Below are positions 50,611-59,974 of a stretch of DNA of 64,000 nt, piece after piece; position 1 is the first letter of the stretch, and the number at the start of each line of letters is the position of its first letter. The translations under genes were made by a program, and so were the position numbers. A model generated the notes under the pieces. That model was not told where the DNA came from and made no database searches. It was given only the letters and a program-made list of their open reading frames with translations. This DNA comes from Paenibacillus rhizosphaerae (GTDB taxonomy: Bacteria; Bacillota; Bacilli; Paenibacillales; Paenibacillaceae): assembly GCF_014192015.1 (NCBI RefSeq), contig NZ_JACHXJ010000002.1, positions 1,116,001 through 1,180,000 on the forward strand. The letters run 5' to 3'.

Positions 50611-50646
50611 AAAACGGCTACCGTTAACCGGAGCCGTTTTTTTTCT
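50611..50646 (+). terminator. Terminator after the small protein gene
   Basis: AAAACGGCT (50611-50619) pairs with AGCCGTTTT (50632-50640), then further T. Confidence 0.85.
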
Positions 50647-50789
50647 TTAAGAGATCAGAAAGTATAAGTTTCAGAGCTTCTGCTTCCTGATCTCGCAAGA
50701 AAACCCTCCTTTAGACGCGGTCTGTCTTCTTTGAAGGTACGTCGATATACGTTTTTCTTATGCATCTAGATTCGCTAAATCGTGCATAA

Positions 50790-51938
50790 CTACCATTCGG
50801 CTACGCTTCCGTCCTTGTGGCGCCATAACGGATTTTGCCATTGATGGCCGATTTTCGCCATTTCGCGCACCTTGTCTTCATTGATCTCGATCCCTAATCC
50901 CGGACCGTTCGGAATGTTAACGTAACCGTTTTCATAATGGAAAACAGTAGGATCCATCAAATAATCAAGCAGATCATTTCCTTGATTGTAGTGGATGCCT
51001 AAGCTCTGCTCCTGGATGAAGGCATTGTGGGCGGTGGCATCGACCTGTAAGCAGGCGGCCAGTGCAATCGGACCCAGCGGACAATGCGGGGCAGCCGCGA
51101 TATCGTAGGCTTCCGCCATGCTGATGATTTTCTTGCATTCCGTGATGCCGCCGGCGTGGGATAAATCAGGCTGAATAATGTCCACGTATCCGCCGGATAG
51201 CAGATGCTTGAAATCCCATCTTGAGAACATCCGCTCTCCCGTCGCAATAGGAGTGGAGGTTAACGATGCGATCTCTTTTAATGCCTCGTTATTTTCCGGT
51301 AACACAGGTTCCTCTAAAAACATGGGTCGAAACACTTCAAGCTCTTTGGCCAGTACTTTTGCCATTGGTTTATGTACACGGCCGTGAAAATCGATGCCGA
51401 TTCCGATGCTGTTACCAACGGCGGTTCGAATCGCCGCTACGTTTTCCAGCACTTTCTCAACCTTGTCAAAGGTGTCGATGTATTGTAACTCTTCGGTTGC
51501 ATTCATTTTTACCGCTTGAAAACCTTTTTTGACACATTCCAACGCCATTTGTGCCGTTTCACTCGGGCGATCCCCGCCAATCCAAGAATACACTTTCATC
51601 GAGTCTCGGCAAGCGCCGCCGATCAACTGATAGACAGGTGCATTGTAAAACTTTCCTTTAATATCCCAAAGGGCCTGGTCTATGCCAGCAATCGCACTCA
51701 TCAGGATCGGGCCGCCTCGGTAAAATCCAGCACGGTACATCACATTCCAATGATCTTCAATCCGTAAAGGGTCCTTACCGATTAAATAAGTCATTAACTC
51801 CTCGACCGCCGTTTTTACCGTTGCCGCTTTCCCTTCAATAACAGGCTCTCCCCAACCTGCAATGCCCTCATCCGTTTCGACTTTTAAAAATAACCAGCGT
51901 GGGGGAACTAGGAATAATTCGTAACCTGTGATTTTCAT
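50790..51938 (-). CDS. dgoD: D-galactonate dehydratase (enolase superfamily)
   Basis: A 382-residue enolase-superfamily enzyme of the mandelate racemase subgroup. Metal and catalytic residues lie in 'DFHGRVHKP' (Asp and the catalytic His), '[10 protein letters not shown]' (Glu), '[10 protein letters not shown]' (Glu) and '[11 protein letters not shown]'; the C-terminal acid-base His is in '[10 protein letters not shown]'. This set and '[16 protein letters not shown]' match GalD/DgoD, which dehydrates D-galactonate to 2-keto-3-deoxygalactonate. No kinase or aldolase of the DeLey-Doudoroff path is beside it. It is followed on the plus side by an AraC regulator and a glycosidase. Confidence 0.93.
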   Translation of the reverse strand: MKITGYELFLVPPRWLFLKVETDEGIAGWGEPVIEGKAATVKTAVEELMTYLIGKDPLRIEDHWNVMYRAGFYRGGPILMSAIAGIDQALWDIKGKFYNAPVYQLIGGACRDSMKVYSWIGGDRPSETAQMALECVKKGFQAVKMNATEELQYIDTFDKVEKVLENVAAIRTAVGNSIGIGIDFHGRVHKPMAKVLAKELEVFRPMFLEEPVLPENNEALKEIASLTSTPIATGERMFSRWDFKHLLSGGYVDIIQPDLSHAGGITECKKIISMAEAYDIAAAPHCPLGPIALAACLQVDATAHNAFIQEQSLGIHYNQGNDLLDYLMDPTVFHYENGYVNIPNGPGLGIEINEDKVREMAKIGHQWQNPLWRHKDGSVAEW

Positions 51939-52089
51939 TCTTAACCCACCTTATTCATATTTTTATGAGCCGCAGAAACGCTTTGCTTTTCTTGATCAGA
52001 TCATCTCACCTCGCATTATGTCTTTCCTGTATGGGCCTCAACTTACTTTTTACGCTGCGATGAACTTCGTTGTATAAAAAGAGTATACT

Positions 52090-52117
52090 AAAAAGTCCGC
52101 AAAAGCGGTCTTTTTTT
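52090..52117. terminator. Terminator between the AraC gene and dgoD
   Basis: AAAAAG-T-CCGC (52090-52100) and GCGG-T-CTTTTT (52105-52115) around AAAA, with A and T runs on either side. On the minus strand it ends the AraC transcript, so dgoD is transcribed separately. Confidence 0.75.
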
Positions 52118-52163
52118 AATCTAACAATTTGAAAAAAAGGGAGTGGTACGATGATTCGTCTGA

Positions 52164-53063
52164 CTAGGGTGCAAAAACTTCCGCCTGCTTAAAGCCCTCG
52201 CTGATATGTGCTGCACGGTACTCTTTTGGCGGAGTTCCCGTTAACTGCTTGAATAGCTTAGAGAAATAATGAACCGACGAGAAGCCGTATTTCTCGGAAA
52301 TTTCCGTGATACTTAGATGGGAGAACCGCAGATCATCCTTGGCGCGGTTAACCCGGAAATGATTCATATATTGTATCGGGGATAGGCCGGTAGCCTGATG
52401 AAATTTTTCAAAAAAATAGCCCCGGCTGATGTGGAGTTCCCGAATATACACCTCCAGCGGCTTGACGTTACCGGTCATCAAATCATGATCCAGCCGTTCT
52501 AAAAGATGAAGCATTCGTGGATCGGGGATATGGTGCTCCTGAAGGGCGAAGGTGAGAAAGTACTCCATGAACTGCTGGAAATGGGACTGAATCTTCAGCC
52601 CGCGATAATATGTTCGCTCGTTTGTGTATTCATTGTTTATAAAAAAAGTCTCAAACCCATCCATCCAAATTTGCAGCTTACCCACCGTCATCAATTCGGG
52701 AATCGGCACAGGAAATGATGGCCCAATTAACGATGGCTGTAATTGAGAGGTGTCGAAACAAATCATGTTCGGTGTCAAAAAGGCTTCTCGGCGATCGATG
52801 AGCCTCCAATCGAAATAACAGCAATAATGAACCATCGGCTCTTCCAGATCTGCATACCAGTCATGAAGCAGGCCAGGCGGCATATAAACAAGCGAACCGG
52901 GAACGACCGGGTGGTCTGCTCCCCGAAAGCGAATCATGCCCTTGCCTTCGCTGATCAGATAAAGCGATGAAGCGTAGCAAATACGCGATAGGCTGTTCTG
53001 GCCTTTGGAAAATGGATATACGCAGGCATGGTAGACGTAAGGATGAAGATTGGCAAAATCCAT
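52164..53063 (-). CDS. AraC-family regulator
   Basis: A 299-residue regulator with an N-terminal cupin ('LYLISEGKGMIRFRG', 'MPPGLLHDWYA') and C-terminal double helix-turn-helix: 'PLEVYIRELHISRGYFFEKF' and 'SITEISEKYGFSSVHYFSKLF'. ATG 53063 follows AAAAGGAG with a 10-bp spacing; a longer frame to 53156 extends into the divergent promoter. It is divergent from the GH38-like enzyme gene and probably activates it in response to a sugar. Confidence 0.92.
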   Translation of the reverse strand: MDFANLHPYVYHACVYPFSKGQNSLSRICYASSLYLISEGKGMIRFRGADHPVVPGSLVYMPPGLLHDWYADLEEPMVHYCCYFDWRLIDRREAFLTPNMICFDTSQLQPSLIGPSFPVPIPELMTVGKLQIWMDGFETFFINNEYTNERTYYRGLKIQSHFQQFMEYFLTFALQEHHIPDPRMLHLLERLDHDLMTGNVKPLEVYIRELHISRGYFFEKFHQATGLSPIQYMNHFRVNRAKDDLRFSHLSITEISEKYGFSSVHYFSKLFKQLTGTPPKEYRAAHISEGFKQAEVFAP

Positions 53064-53233
53064 TACAGACGATCTCCTTTTCTCCGTAAATAGGCATGAC
53101 GATTGTATAAAAGATATACGTTTCTGTAAATACGCAGCCCAAAGAACTTGATACAATTTTTAAAAGATTCCATCATTTTAGACCTAAAGATGAAGGTTGA
53201 CGAATGCATAAAAGTCATAGGAGCGTGACAGGA

Positions 53234-55831
53234 ATGGCAAAAATCAAAGAAATATTGTGTTTGCACCATAGTCACCTGGATATTGGCTACACGCACCCCC
53301 AGCCGTTGCTGCTGGAGCTGCAGAAAGACTATATTGATGAAGCAATCAAGCTGTGTCTTCAATCGGAACATGAGCCCGAGGATTCAAAATTCCGTTGGAC
53401 CTGCGAGGCCACCTATCCGGTAATGCAATGGCTGGAGACAGCCGCTTCCGATCAAATTTCCGATTTCCTCAGATTGCTGCAAAATGGACAGATCAGTATC
53501 GCTGCACTTCCCATGCATACGACGCCGCTTGTACATACGGATCAGCTTGTACGAATGCTTAAGCCGGTTCGCGAGCTGAGAGAGCGATTTGGCATTTCCA
53601 TCAAAACGGCGATAAATCATGATGTCAACGGGCAGCCATGGCCGCTCAGCCAGGTTTTGCTCGATGCGGGAATCGAATTTTATATCACAGGGATTAACGT
53701 GCATTTCGGGGGGATACCGCTGCCTCGACCGGCCGTATTTAACTGGAGAACCCCTGACAACCGGCAGCTGCTGACGTTCCTGGGCGAGCATTATTCTCTG
53801 TTCAGCCAATTTTTCCACACGAGTCAGGATGATACCCAGCTGATGGCGCAAGGGATTAGGGAATATATCGATCGTCTGGAGGGAGAGGGCTATCCATACG
53901 AATTCGTATACTTAACGGCGACCAATCCGCCGCTTTACGACAATAACTGCCCGGATCCGAACCTGCTGTCGCTTATCCGCAGATATAATGCAGAAGGACA
54001 TGACCAGAAGGTGATTTTCGCGACTCCGGAAATGCTCCTTGAACGGGTTCGCCGGATGCCGGAGGAACAAATCCAGTCTCATTCGGGCGATTGGACGGAC
54101 TACTGGAATTTCGGTGCGGGAAGTTCAGCAAAAGAAACCAAGATCGTTCGCCATACGAAGCAAAGCTTGAAGAAGGCTGATTTTCTTGAAGCGATCCAAG
54201 GAGCACCAAACCTGCAATATACGAAAGCGAAAACCGAGGCATTGGAGCAGGCGATGCTATATGATGAGCACACATGGGGTTCTTGGGGCTCAGTCAACCT
54301 CCCTGACCATCCGCTTTCGATTTCGATGCAGCAGCACAAGAGGGGGACGGCGTACAAATCGGCAGACCTGTCTGCCTATGTGTATGCCAAACAAATGGAA
54401 GCGATTGCAGGGAACCCCTTACAATCCCATGAGCCAGGCGGCGTGATGCTGGTCAACACATCAAGTGAGACGCAGCATGCGGAGGTCAAAGTGCCTGAAT
54501 ACTACCTCGGCAGCGGCCGTCATTTAGCCGCTTCGCGCGTGATGGACTTCTTGCCGTACACACAGGAGGTTCAGAGCTATAAATCGTATGGAACGGTAGA
54601 GATGGCGCCATTTTCGTGGAAGAAGATCCCGTTTGCACAGTTAGAAGCTCGGCAGGCCCCCTCGTCAACCAGCATTTCGGTCACGGATGGCTTGATCGAA
54701 ACGCCATTTTACCGCATGGCATACAACCCGGTTACCGGACGAATCATACAGTTATTCGATAAGACTCACCATTGGCCAATGCTCGACGAAAATAGTCCAT
54801 GGACGTTATTCGAGTTTGTACAGGAGACGATTGACGGGCGTCACAACCCTGAGCATCGAAGCACCTTGTTCCCGCGTGATGTTGACAAAGGGAATCGCAG
54901 CATTTCCGTCTGGAATCATGAATGGAAATCAAAGCGTGCCGGCGCCAACCGGATGCAAGCTTATTCAGTCGAACAGGCCAATGATTCGGTTACATTCGTC
55001 ATGCAGCTTGAGGCGCCGGGCGTTTCCCGCCTGGAACAACGGATTACTCTTTCTGCCATCCATCCCCGGATCCGCCTTTCTGCGTCCATGAATAAAGAGG
55101 ATATCAGAACGCCCGAGTCCATCTATTTTGCCTTCCCGCTGTGGATGGATCAAGGCTGGCGCGCCCATTATGATACAGCCGGTTTGCTGGTCGAACTTGA
55201 TCGGGAACAGCTTGGCAACGCTTGCCGGGATTGGGTGACCGTCGACCAAACGGTATCCATCTATGATCAGCAGAAGGGGGTCACCTTAGCTTGTCCCGAT
55301 GCGCCGCTCGTTCAAATCGGCGATTTTCATTTCGGCCAAGAGAGTAAGCAGATCGACCGTCAGGAAAATCCGCTGCTGCTTGCATGGGCTATGAACAATT
55401 ATTGGGACACCAACTTCTGGGCCAGTCAACCTGGTAATATCGTGTTACATTATGAATTAAGTCCGTTTGGACAGTTTGATCCTGTTGAGGCGTATCGTGC
55501 GGGCATTGCTGCAGCGGATCCTATAGCCATTAACGCGGCGGTGATGTGTGAGAGGGAGGAAGAAGGGCAGTGGTTTAGCCAGTCAATCGGGACGGTCGTC
55601 CTGCAATACGTGAAACCGGCTATGGATGGAGATGGATTGATTCTGACTCTGCGAAACGCCGGACCCGAGCCGTCCGAGTATACCTTTAGTGTAATGGATA
55701 AAGAAGTTGAGGCAGCCTGCTTGGTCAATCCGCTGGAGGAAGTGGTTCGATCGGTTCCTATCAGTGGGAAGGACGTACAATTGATGATGCAGCCAGGGGA
55801 ATTAGCTTTTTTGAAGGTTATTCTTAAGTAA
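53234..55831 (+). CDS. Glycoside hydrolase family 38-like alpha-mannosidase
   Basis: An 865-residue protein. The N-terminal GH38-type barrel begins with 'CLHHSHLDIGYTHPQP', where His-x-Asp are zinc ligands. 'INHDVNGQPW' supplies the nucleophile-region Asp. 'DEHTWGSWG' carries another His ligand. The long C-terminal part is beta-rich, as in mannosidases. No signal peptide, so it acts on imported glycans. ATG 53234 gives the right spacing to AGGAG at 53219-53223; ATG 53204 would add ten residues. It is divergent from the AraC gene and followed by a terminator. Confidence 0.88.
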   Translation: MAKIKEILCLHHSHLDIGYTHPQPLLLELQKDYIDEAIKLCLQSEHEPEDSKFRWTCEATYPVMQWLETAASDQISDFLRLLQNGQISIAALPMHTTPLVHTDQLVRMLKPVRELRERFGISIKTAINHDVNGQPWPLSQVLLDAGIEFYITGINVHFGGIPLPRPAVFNWRTPDNRQLLTFLGEHYSLFSQFFHTSQDDTQLMAQGIREYIDRLEGEGYPYEFVYLTATNPPLYDNNCPDPNLLSLIRRYNAEGHDQKVIFATPEMLLERVRRMPEEQIQSHSGDWTDYWNFGAGSSAKETKIVRHTKQSLKKADFLEAIQGAPNLQYTKAKTEALEQAMLYDEHTWGSWGSVNLPDHPLSISMQQHKRGTAYKSADLSAYVYAKQMEAIAGNPLQSHEPGGVMLVNTSSETQHAEVKVPEYYLGSGRHLAASRVMDFLPYTQEVQSYKSYGTVEMAPFSWKKIPFAQLEARQAPSSTSISVTDGLIETPFYRMAYNPVTGRIIQLFDKTHHWPMLDENSPWTLFEFVQETIDGRHNPEHRSTLFPRDVDKGNRSISVWNHEWKSKRAGANRMQAYSVEQANDSVTFVMQLEAPGVSRLEQRITLSAIHPRIRLSASMNKEDIRTPESIYFAFPLWMDQGWRAHYDTAGLLVELDREQLGNACRDWVTVDQTVSIYDQQKGVTLACPDAPLVQIGDFHFGQESKQIDRQENPLLLAWAMNNYWDTNFWASQPGNIVLHYELSPFGQFDPVEAYRAGIAAADPIAINAAVMCEREEEGQWFSQSIGTVVLQYVKPAMDGDGLILTLRNAGPEPSEYTFSVMDKEVEAACLVNPLEEVVRSVPISGKDVQLMMQPGELAFLKVILK

Positions 55832-55887
55832 GACAGTAGTAAGGCATGAAGGTATATCATCCTCAAACAAAAAAGACACTTAAACCA

Positions 55888-55922
55888 AAAAGCCTTAACC
55901 CTTGTTTCAGGGTTAAGGCTTT
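55888..55922. terminator. Bidirectional terminator between the GH38 gene and nspC
   Basis: AAAGCCTTAACCC (55889-55901) and GGGTTAAGGCTTT (55910-55922) form a perfect 13-bp stem. Confidence 0.9.
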
Positions 55923-55931
55923 GCTTATTCA

Positions 55932-57059
55932 TCAAGCGAGTCTCATTTTGAAATCCTGATAGCCGAACTCGCGCACGATACGGCAGTTGCCGTCTTTCTC
56001 CTGCACGGCGATGGCCGGCAGCGGCATGCCGTTGAAGGTATTCGTTTTGACCATGGAATAGATCGCCATGTCTTCGAATACCAGTCTGTCGCCGCTCTTA
56101 AGTGGCTGATCGAAGGAATAGTCTCCAATGACGTCGCCAGTAAGGCAGGTCGGACCGCCGAGCCGATAGGTGTACGGCTTCTCACCGGCTTCGCCCGAAC
56201 CGATCAGCGGTGGACGGTAAGGCATTTCCAGCACATCCGGCATATGACAGGTGGCCGAGGTGTCTACGATCGCGATCTCGATGCCGTTACGATGGATATC
56301 CAGCACGGAGGTGACCATATAGCCCGCATTCAGTGCGATGGCTTCTCCGGGTTCGAGGTAGACTTCCAAGCCGTATTTATTTTGCATTCGTGTAATACAA
56401 GCCTCAAGTCTCGGAATATCGTAGTCGTCTCTCGTGATATGGTGGCCGCCGCCAAAATTGATCCATTCCATTTGCGGCAGCCATGTTCCAAATTTCTCCT
56501 CAACCGCATTCAGCGTGGTTTCCAGATCGTCCGAGTTCTGTTGGCACAGGGTGTGGAAATGCAGTCCCGTAACGCCTTCAAGCAGTTCCGGCTGAAAATC
56601 CTCCCGCTTCACGCCGAACCTTGATCCTGGGGAACAAGGATCGTAGATTTCATGTCCCACTTGCGTCGAACATTCCGGATTGATACGAAGGCCGATTTTT
56701 CTGCCGGCTGCAAGAGCTTTATCCTTATACTTTTCCAGCTGGGAGAAGGAGTTGAAAATGATATGGTCGCAAATGGAAACAATTTCGTCGATCTCATCTT
56801 CACGGTAAGCAGGGGCAAAGACATGATTTTCTTTGCCCATTTCCTCATGGCCCAGCCGTGCCTCGAATAAACCGCTGGCGGTCGTACCGCTTAAGTATTT
56901 TCCAATGAGCGGGTACATCTTGGTCATGGAAAAAGCCTTTTGCGCGAGCACGATCTTGGCTCCCGTACGCTGCATGACACCGTTCAATATGTTCAGGTTT
57001 TTCTCAATGAGTTCTTCACTGACTACAAAACAGGGTGTAGGTAACTCCTCGAACCGCAT
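55932..57059 (-). CDS. nspC: Carboxy(nor)spermidine decarboxylase
   Basis: A 375-residue PLP-dependent decarboxylase with the alanine-racemase-like barrel and beta domain. PLP-binding Lys41 is in 'IVLAQKAFSM'; 'HFHTLCQQNSDDLE' and 'NFGGGHHITRDDYD' bind the phosphate and substrate; the active-site Cys is in 'DTSATCHMPDVLEMPYRP' (shown in part). It decarboxylates carboxyspermidine or carboxynorspermidine to spermidine or norspermidine. ATG 57059 follows the upstream gene's stop by one base, so translation is coupled; a frame to 57107 lies inside that gene. It forms a two-gene polyamine operon. Confidence 0.93.
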   Translation of the reverse strand: MRFEELPTPCFVVSEELIEKNLNILNGVMQRTGAKIVLAQKAFSMTKMYPLIGKYLSGTTASGLFEARLGHEEMGKENHVFAPAYREDEIDEIVSICDHIIFNSFSQLEKYKDKALAAGRKIGLRINPECSTQVGHEIYDPCSPGSRFGVKREDFQPELLEGVTGLHFHTLCQQNSDDLETTLNAVEEKFGTWLPQMEWINFGGGHHITRDDYDIPRLEACITRMQNKYGLEVYLEPGEAIALNAGYMVTSVLDIHRNGIEIAIVDTSATCHMPDVLEMPYRPPLIGSGEAGEKPYTYRLGGPTCLTGDVIGDYSFDQPLKSGDRLVFEDMAIYSMVKTNTFNGMPLPAIAVQEKDGNCRIVREFGYQDFKMRLA

Positions 57060-57060
57060 C

Positions 57061-58299
57061 TTAACGAACAAGCTCCGGCTCTCTTGCTTCTTCAGGCAGG
57101 GCATCAACCAGTACCGGATTAAAGTCTTCTACCCATGGGAGTCCCCACTTGTTCAGCTCTTCCATGAATGGATCCGGATCGAACTCTTCCACATTGTACA
57201 CGCCCGGTTTGTTCCATTTGCCGGTGAGGACCATCGCTGCGCCGATCATGGCAGGAACGCCGGTTGTATAGGAGATGGCTTGGGAGCCCACTTCTTTATA
57301 GCACTCTTGGTGGTCGCAAACGTTGTAAACATAGTACGTTTTGTCTTGGCCGTCTTTTTTCCCTTTGAAGATACAGCCGATATTGGTCTTGCCCACCGTA
57401 CGAGGTCCGAGGGAAGCCGGGTCCGGAAGCACAGCTTTAAGGAATTGAAGCGGAATGATTTGTTTTCCTTCGAATTCGATCGGTTCGATGGAGGTCATTC
57501 CTACGTTTTCAAGCGCCTTCAGGTGCATCAGGTAGCTTTGGCCGAACGTCATGAAGAAGCGGATGCGCTTCAGTCCAGGGATGTTCTGCGCAAGGGATTC
57601 AAGCTCTTCATGGTACAGCAGATACATATCCTTTTGGCCGACTTCAGCGAAGTTATACTCGCGTTTGATTTCCATCGGTTTCGTTTCGATCCATTCCCCG
57701 TTTTCCCAATAGCGGCCGTTGGCGGAAACTTCACGGATGTTGATCTCAGGGTTGAAGTTGGTGGCGAAAGGATAGCCGTGATCTCCGCCGTTGCAATCCA
57801 GAATATCGATGTATTCAATTTCGTCGAAATAGTGCTTCAGCGCATATGCCGAGAATACGCCGGTGACGCCTGGGTCGAATCCGCTGCCGAGCAGAGCTGT
57901 GATTCCTGCTTTTTCGAAGCGTTCACGGTACTCCCACTGCCATTTATATTCAAATTTCGCCGTATCTTCCGGCTCATAGTTTGCCGTATCCATGTAGTGT
58001 GTTTTGGTTGCCAGGCAGGCATCCATGATCGTCAAATCCTGGTAAGGAAGGGCCAGGTTCATAACGATATCCGGCTTCACTTCGTTGATCAGAGCGATCA
58101 GCTCATCCACGTTGTTGGCATCGACCTGTGCGGTCGTAATTTTGGTTTTGCCGCCATCAAGTTTTGCTTTCAGTTCATCGCATTTGGACTTGGTACGGCT
58201 GGCAATGCAGATTTCTTCGAAGACATCGCTGTTTTGAACGCATTTATGAACTGCTACAGATGCTACGCCACCGGCGCCGATGATTAGTGCTTTTCCCAT
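57061..58299 (-). CDS. Carboxy(nor)spermidine dehydrogenase (LYS1/saccharopine dehydrogenase family)
   Basis: A 412-residue saccharopine dehydrogenase-like protein. The N-terminal Rossmann loop is 'IIGAGGVASVAVHKC', and 'LGSGFDPGVTGVFSAYALKH' and 'DCNGGDHGYPFATNF' are family motifs of carboxynorspermidine synthase. It condenses aspartate semialdehyde with putrescine or diaminopropane using NADPH, and the product is handled by NspC, the next gene. This is the alternative spermidine route of many gut and soil Bacillota that lack SpeE/SpeD. The leader carries a minus-strand terminator hairpin 50-100 bp upstream. Confidence 0.93.
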   Translation of the reverse strand: MGKALIIGAGGVASVAVHKCVQNSDVFEEICIASRTKSKCDELKAKLDGGKTKITTAQVDANNVDELIALINEVKPDIVMNLALPYQDLTIMDACLATKTHYMDTANYEPEDTAKFEYKWQWEYRERFEKAGITALLGSGFDPGVTGVFSAYALKHYFDEIEYIDILDCNGGDHGYPFATNFNPEINIREVSANGRYWENGEWIETKPMEIKREYNFAEVGQKDMYLLYHEELESLAQNIPGLKRIRFFMTFGQSYLMHLKALENVGMTSIEPIEFEGKQIIPLQFLKAVLPDPASLGPRTVGKTNIGCIFKGKKDGQDKTYYVYNVCDHQECYKEVGSQAISYTTGVPAMIGAAMVLTGKWNKPGVYNVEEFDPDPFMEELNKWGLPWVEDFNPVLVDALPEEAREPELVR

Positions 58300-58350
58300 T
58301 TTTCAATCAATCTCCTCATCCAATTCAATTTTTTCTGTAAAAACGGCAAC

Positions 58351-58394
58351 AAAAAAAGCAAGTTAAACACGCCTTATGCGCATCACACTTGCTT
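58351..58394 (-). terminator. Minus-strand terminator in the leader of the polyamine operon
   Basis: On the minus strand, AAGCAAGT (58394-58387) pairs with ACTTGCTT (58363-58356), followed by a T run (58357-58351). It lies between the upstream region and the start at 58299, so transcripts from further upstream would stop here unless the hairpin is disrupted; attenuation is plausible. Confidence 0.55.
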
Positions 58395-58621
58395 GATATA
58401 GTCAAATAATAAGAAATTCCAATAAGCATGACCGGACAAACCCCTAGTGTGCTTATCAGTCAGCCATAAAACGCAACGTTTCATGGAAGGGCTCTTAATA
58501 TTCAAATATACTTTGTTAGGATCAGAGTCTATATAGCAAATAATTACTTTTACCACTCTTATTGACCGTTTCACAAGTTGTGTGCGTCAGCACTGGTTAT
58601 AAAGTTACCAACTTATAAAAT
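58395..58621. other. Gap upstream of the polyamine operon
   Basis: A/T-rich with no reading frame that has a ribosome site. An imperfect inverted repeat TTATAAAGTT/AACTTATAA (58597-58618) lies just before the structured RNA candidate. Confidence 0.5.
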
Positions 58622-58769
58622 TTGAGCTTTTAACTCAATCAATAAGGCAACGAAAGTTGCCAGTCGGCATTTGACCCGGCTGTCCGTATGGCCTTAACTT
58701 CCGAGAGGAAGTGGTCAAAGTTTATCTGCTTGGAAAGATCCTAATATATCCGAATATTTCGCTTTCCAA
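58622..58769 (+). ncRNA. Structured RNA candidate with GNRA hairpins and a pseudoknot
   Basis: Reading the plus strand: hairpin TTGAG/CTCAA (58622-58638); GGCAAC-GAAA-GTTGCC (58646-58661); AGTCGG/CCGGCT (58662-58667 / 58676-58681) with loop CATTTGAC (58668-58675); ACTTCC-GAGA-GGAAGT (58697-58712); and TTGGAAAG/CTTTCCAA (58730-58737 / 58762-58769). The loop TTTGAC (58670-58675) is complementary to GTCAAA (58714-58719), giving a six-pair pseudoknot. Both tetraloops are GNRA only on this strand. It lies about 200 bp before an AraC-type gene. No known riboswitch family fits from memory. Confidence 0.5.
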
Positions 58770-58975
58770 AATTTACGCTTCTCCATAATAGCAGGATAGG
58801 CATTATTGAGCAAGAGGAAATTTAAAACAAATCAGATCGTTTTCAGCTGGACAAGCTCTGAACGATGTGTATGAGTGTTTATCCTGAGCAAATCAGAACC
58901 ATCTCTTACGCTTAATAAGTGTTATTATGGTGGTGCCAATGCAAAATTTATAAGGTGTACAGATGGAGAAATCCT

Positions 58976-59854
58976 GTGGCATCAAATGACGTTCCTTGGA
59001 TCGGAGGCAGCGATGTGGAGCCGGCTTATCTGCTGAAATACGAGTATTTAAAAAGCGTTCCGGTAACGGCAGGAAATTTTCAATCCCATGATCACTATGA
59101 AATCTTTTATTTCCACGAGGGCAAAGGACATTATTTGATCGGCGACAGAATTCATGTTCTCAAACCAGGTACGCTCATCGTGATGCATGGTTTGACTCTG
59201 CATATGCCTAAGAGCTTTGAAGGGCATCCCTATGTGCGGACGCTTCTGAATTTTGATCCCGGATACTTCCGCGCTGCAACTGAACATGTATTCTCGATCA
59301 ATCCCCTGCAGCCTTTCGAAAGACTTCGGAACTACAAAGTTCAGCTCAGCATCGAGGAGCAGAATGAATTCGAAGAAATGCTGCGTAAATTGGACCGCTT
59401 GTATTCCGCGCCGGATGCCGTCTCCCATGAGCGGTTTCGGGTCTTATGTCTGGACGTGCTTTTTTTCATATGCCAAGTGCTGATGAAGCCGGTGAAAGAA
59501 GAAGCCGGTTTCCCGTCCGAAAAAGAGCAGCACGTTCAGAACGCGTTGTCCTATATCGAACAACATTATATGACCGATGTTCGTCTCGATCAGTTGCAAG
59601 AGAAGCTGCATATCAACAAGTATTATTTGGTGCGCATTTTTCAAGAAATTACAGGGATGACGATATTTCATTACATTTACAAAAGACGGATCAACCAGGC
59701 CAAAATCCTGTTTTTGCTCGACCCTGAGAAATCGGTGACGGATATTTGTTACGAAACGGGCTTTAAAAATCATTCCCATTTCAGCAAGGTGTTCAAGCAG
59801 TGGGAGGGCAAAACACCGACGCAGTACAGACGCTTAATAAAGAGTCAATTTTAG
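58976..59854 (+). CDS. AraC-family regulator
   Basis: A 292-residue AraC regulator with N-terminal cupin ('HDHYEIFYFHEGKGHYLIGD', 'LIVMHGLTLHMP') and C-terminal double helix-turn-helix ('VRLDQLQEKLHINKYYLVRIF', given in part, and 'SVTDICYETGFKNHSHFSKVF', given in part). GTG 58976 is chosen since GGAG lies 7 bp before it; a longer frame to 58919 lacks a ribosome site. It precedes an epimerase and an oxidoreductase gene on the same strand, likely its targets, and follows the structured RNA candidate. Confidence 0.9.
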   Translation: MASNDVPWIGGSDVEPAYLLKYEYLKSVPVTAGNFQSHDHYEIFYFHEGKGHYLIGDRIHVLKPGTLIVMHGLTLHMPKSFEGHPYVRTLLNFDPGYFRAATEHVFSINPLQPFERLRNYKVQLSIEEQNEFEEMLRKLDRLYSAPDAVSHERFRVLCLDVLFFICQVLMKPVKEEAGFPSEKEQHVQNALSYIEQHYMTDVRLDQLQEKLHINKYYLVRIFQEITGMTIFHYIYKRRINQAKILFLLDPEKSVTDICYETGFKNHSHFSKVFKQWEGKTPTQYRRLIKSQF

Positions 59855-59974
59855 AACATTTAGGATACCAACCTGGTCAACTGGAAAGTACCTTCAGCTT
59901 CTCGCCGCCTGCTAAACTATTCCATATCGACAGGTAATCCTGATCGCCGCGAATTTAAGGAGAGGTGATGCACA

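Noticed and set aside
51971..51990. cre-like site before dgoD
   Set aside because: AGAAACGCTTTGC has several mismatches to the CcpA consensus; too weak to call.
58622..58769. Known riboswitches (c-di-GMP-I, cobalamin, SAM, FMN, lysine, THF)
   Set aside because: None of the invariant core sequences of these classes is present, as far as I can recall them.
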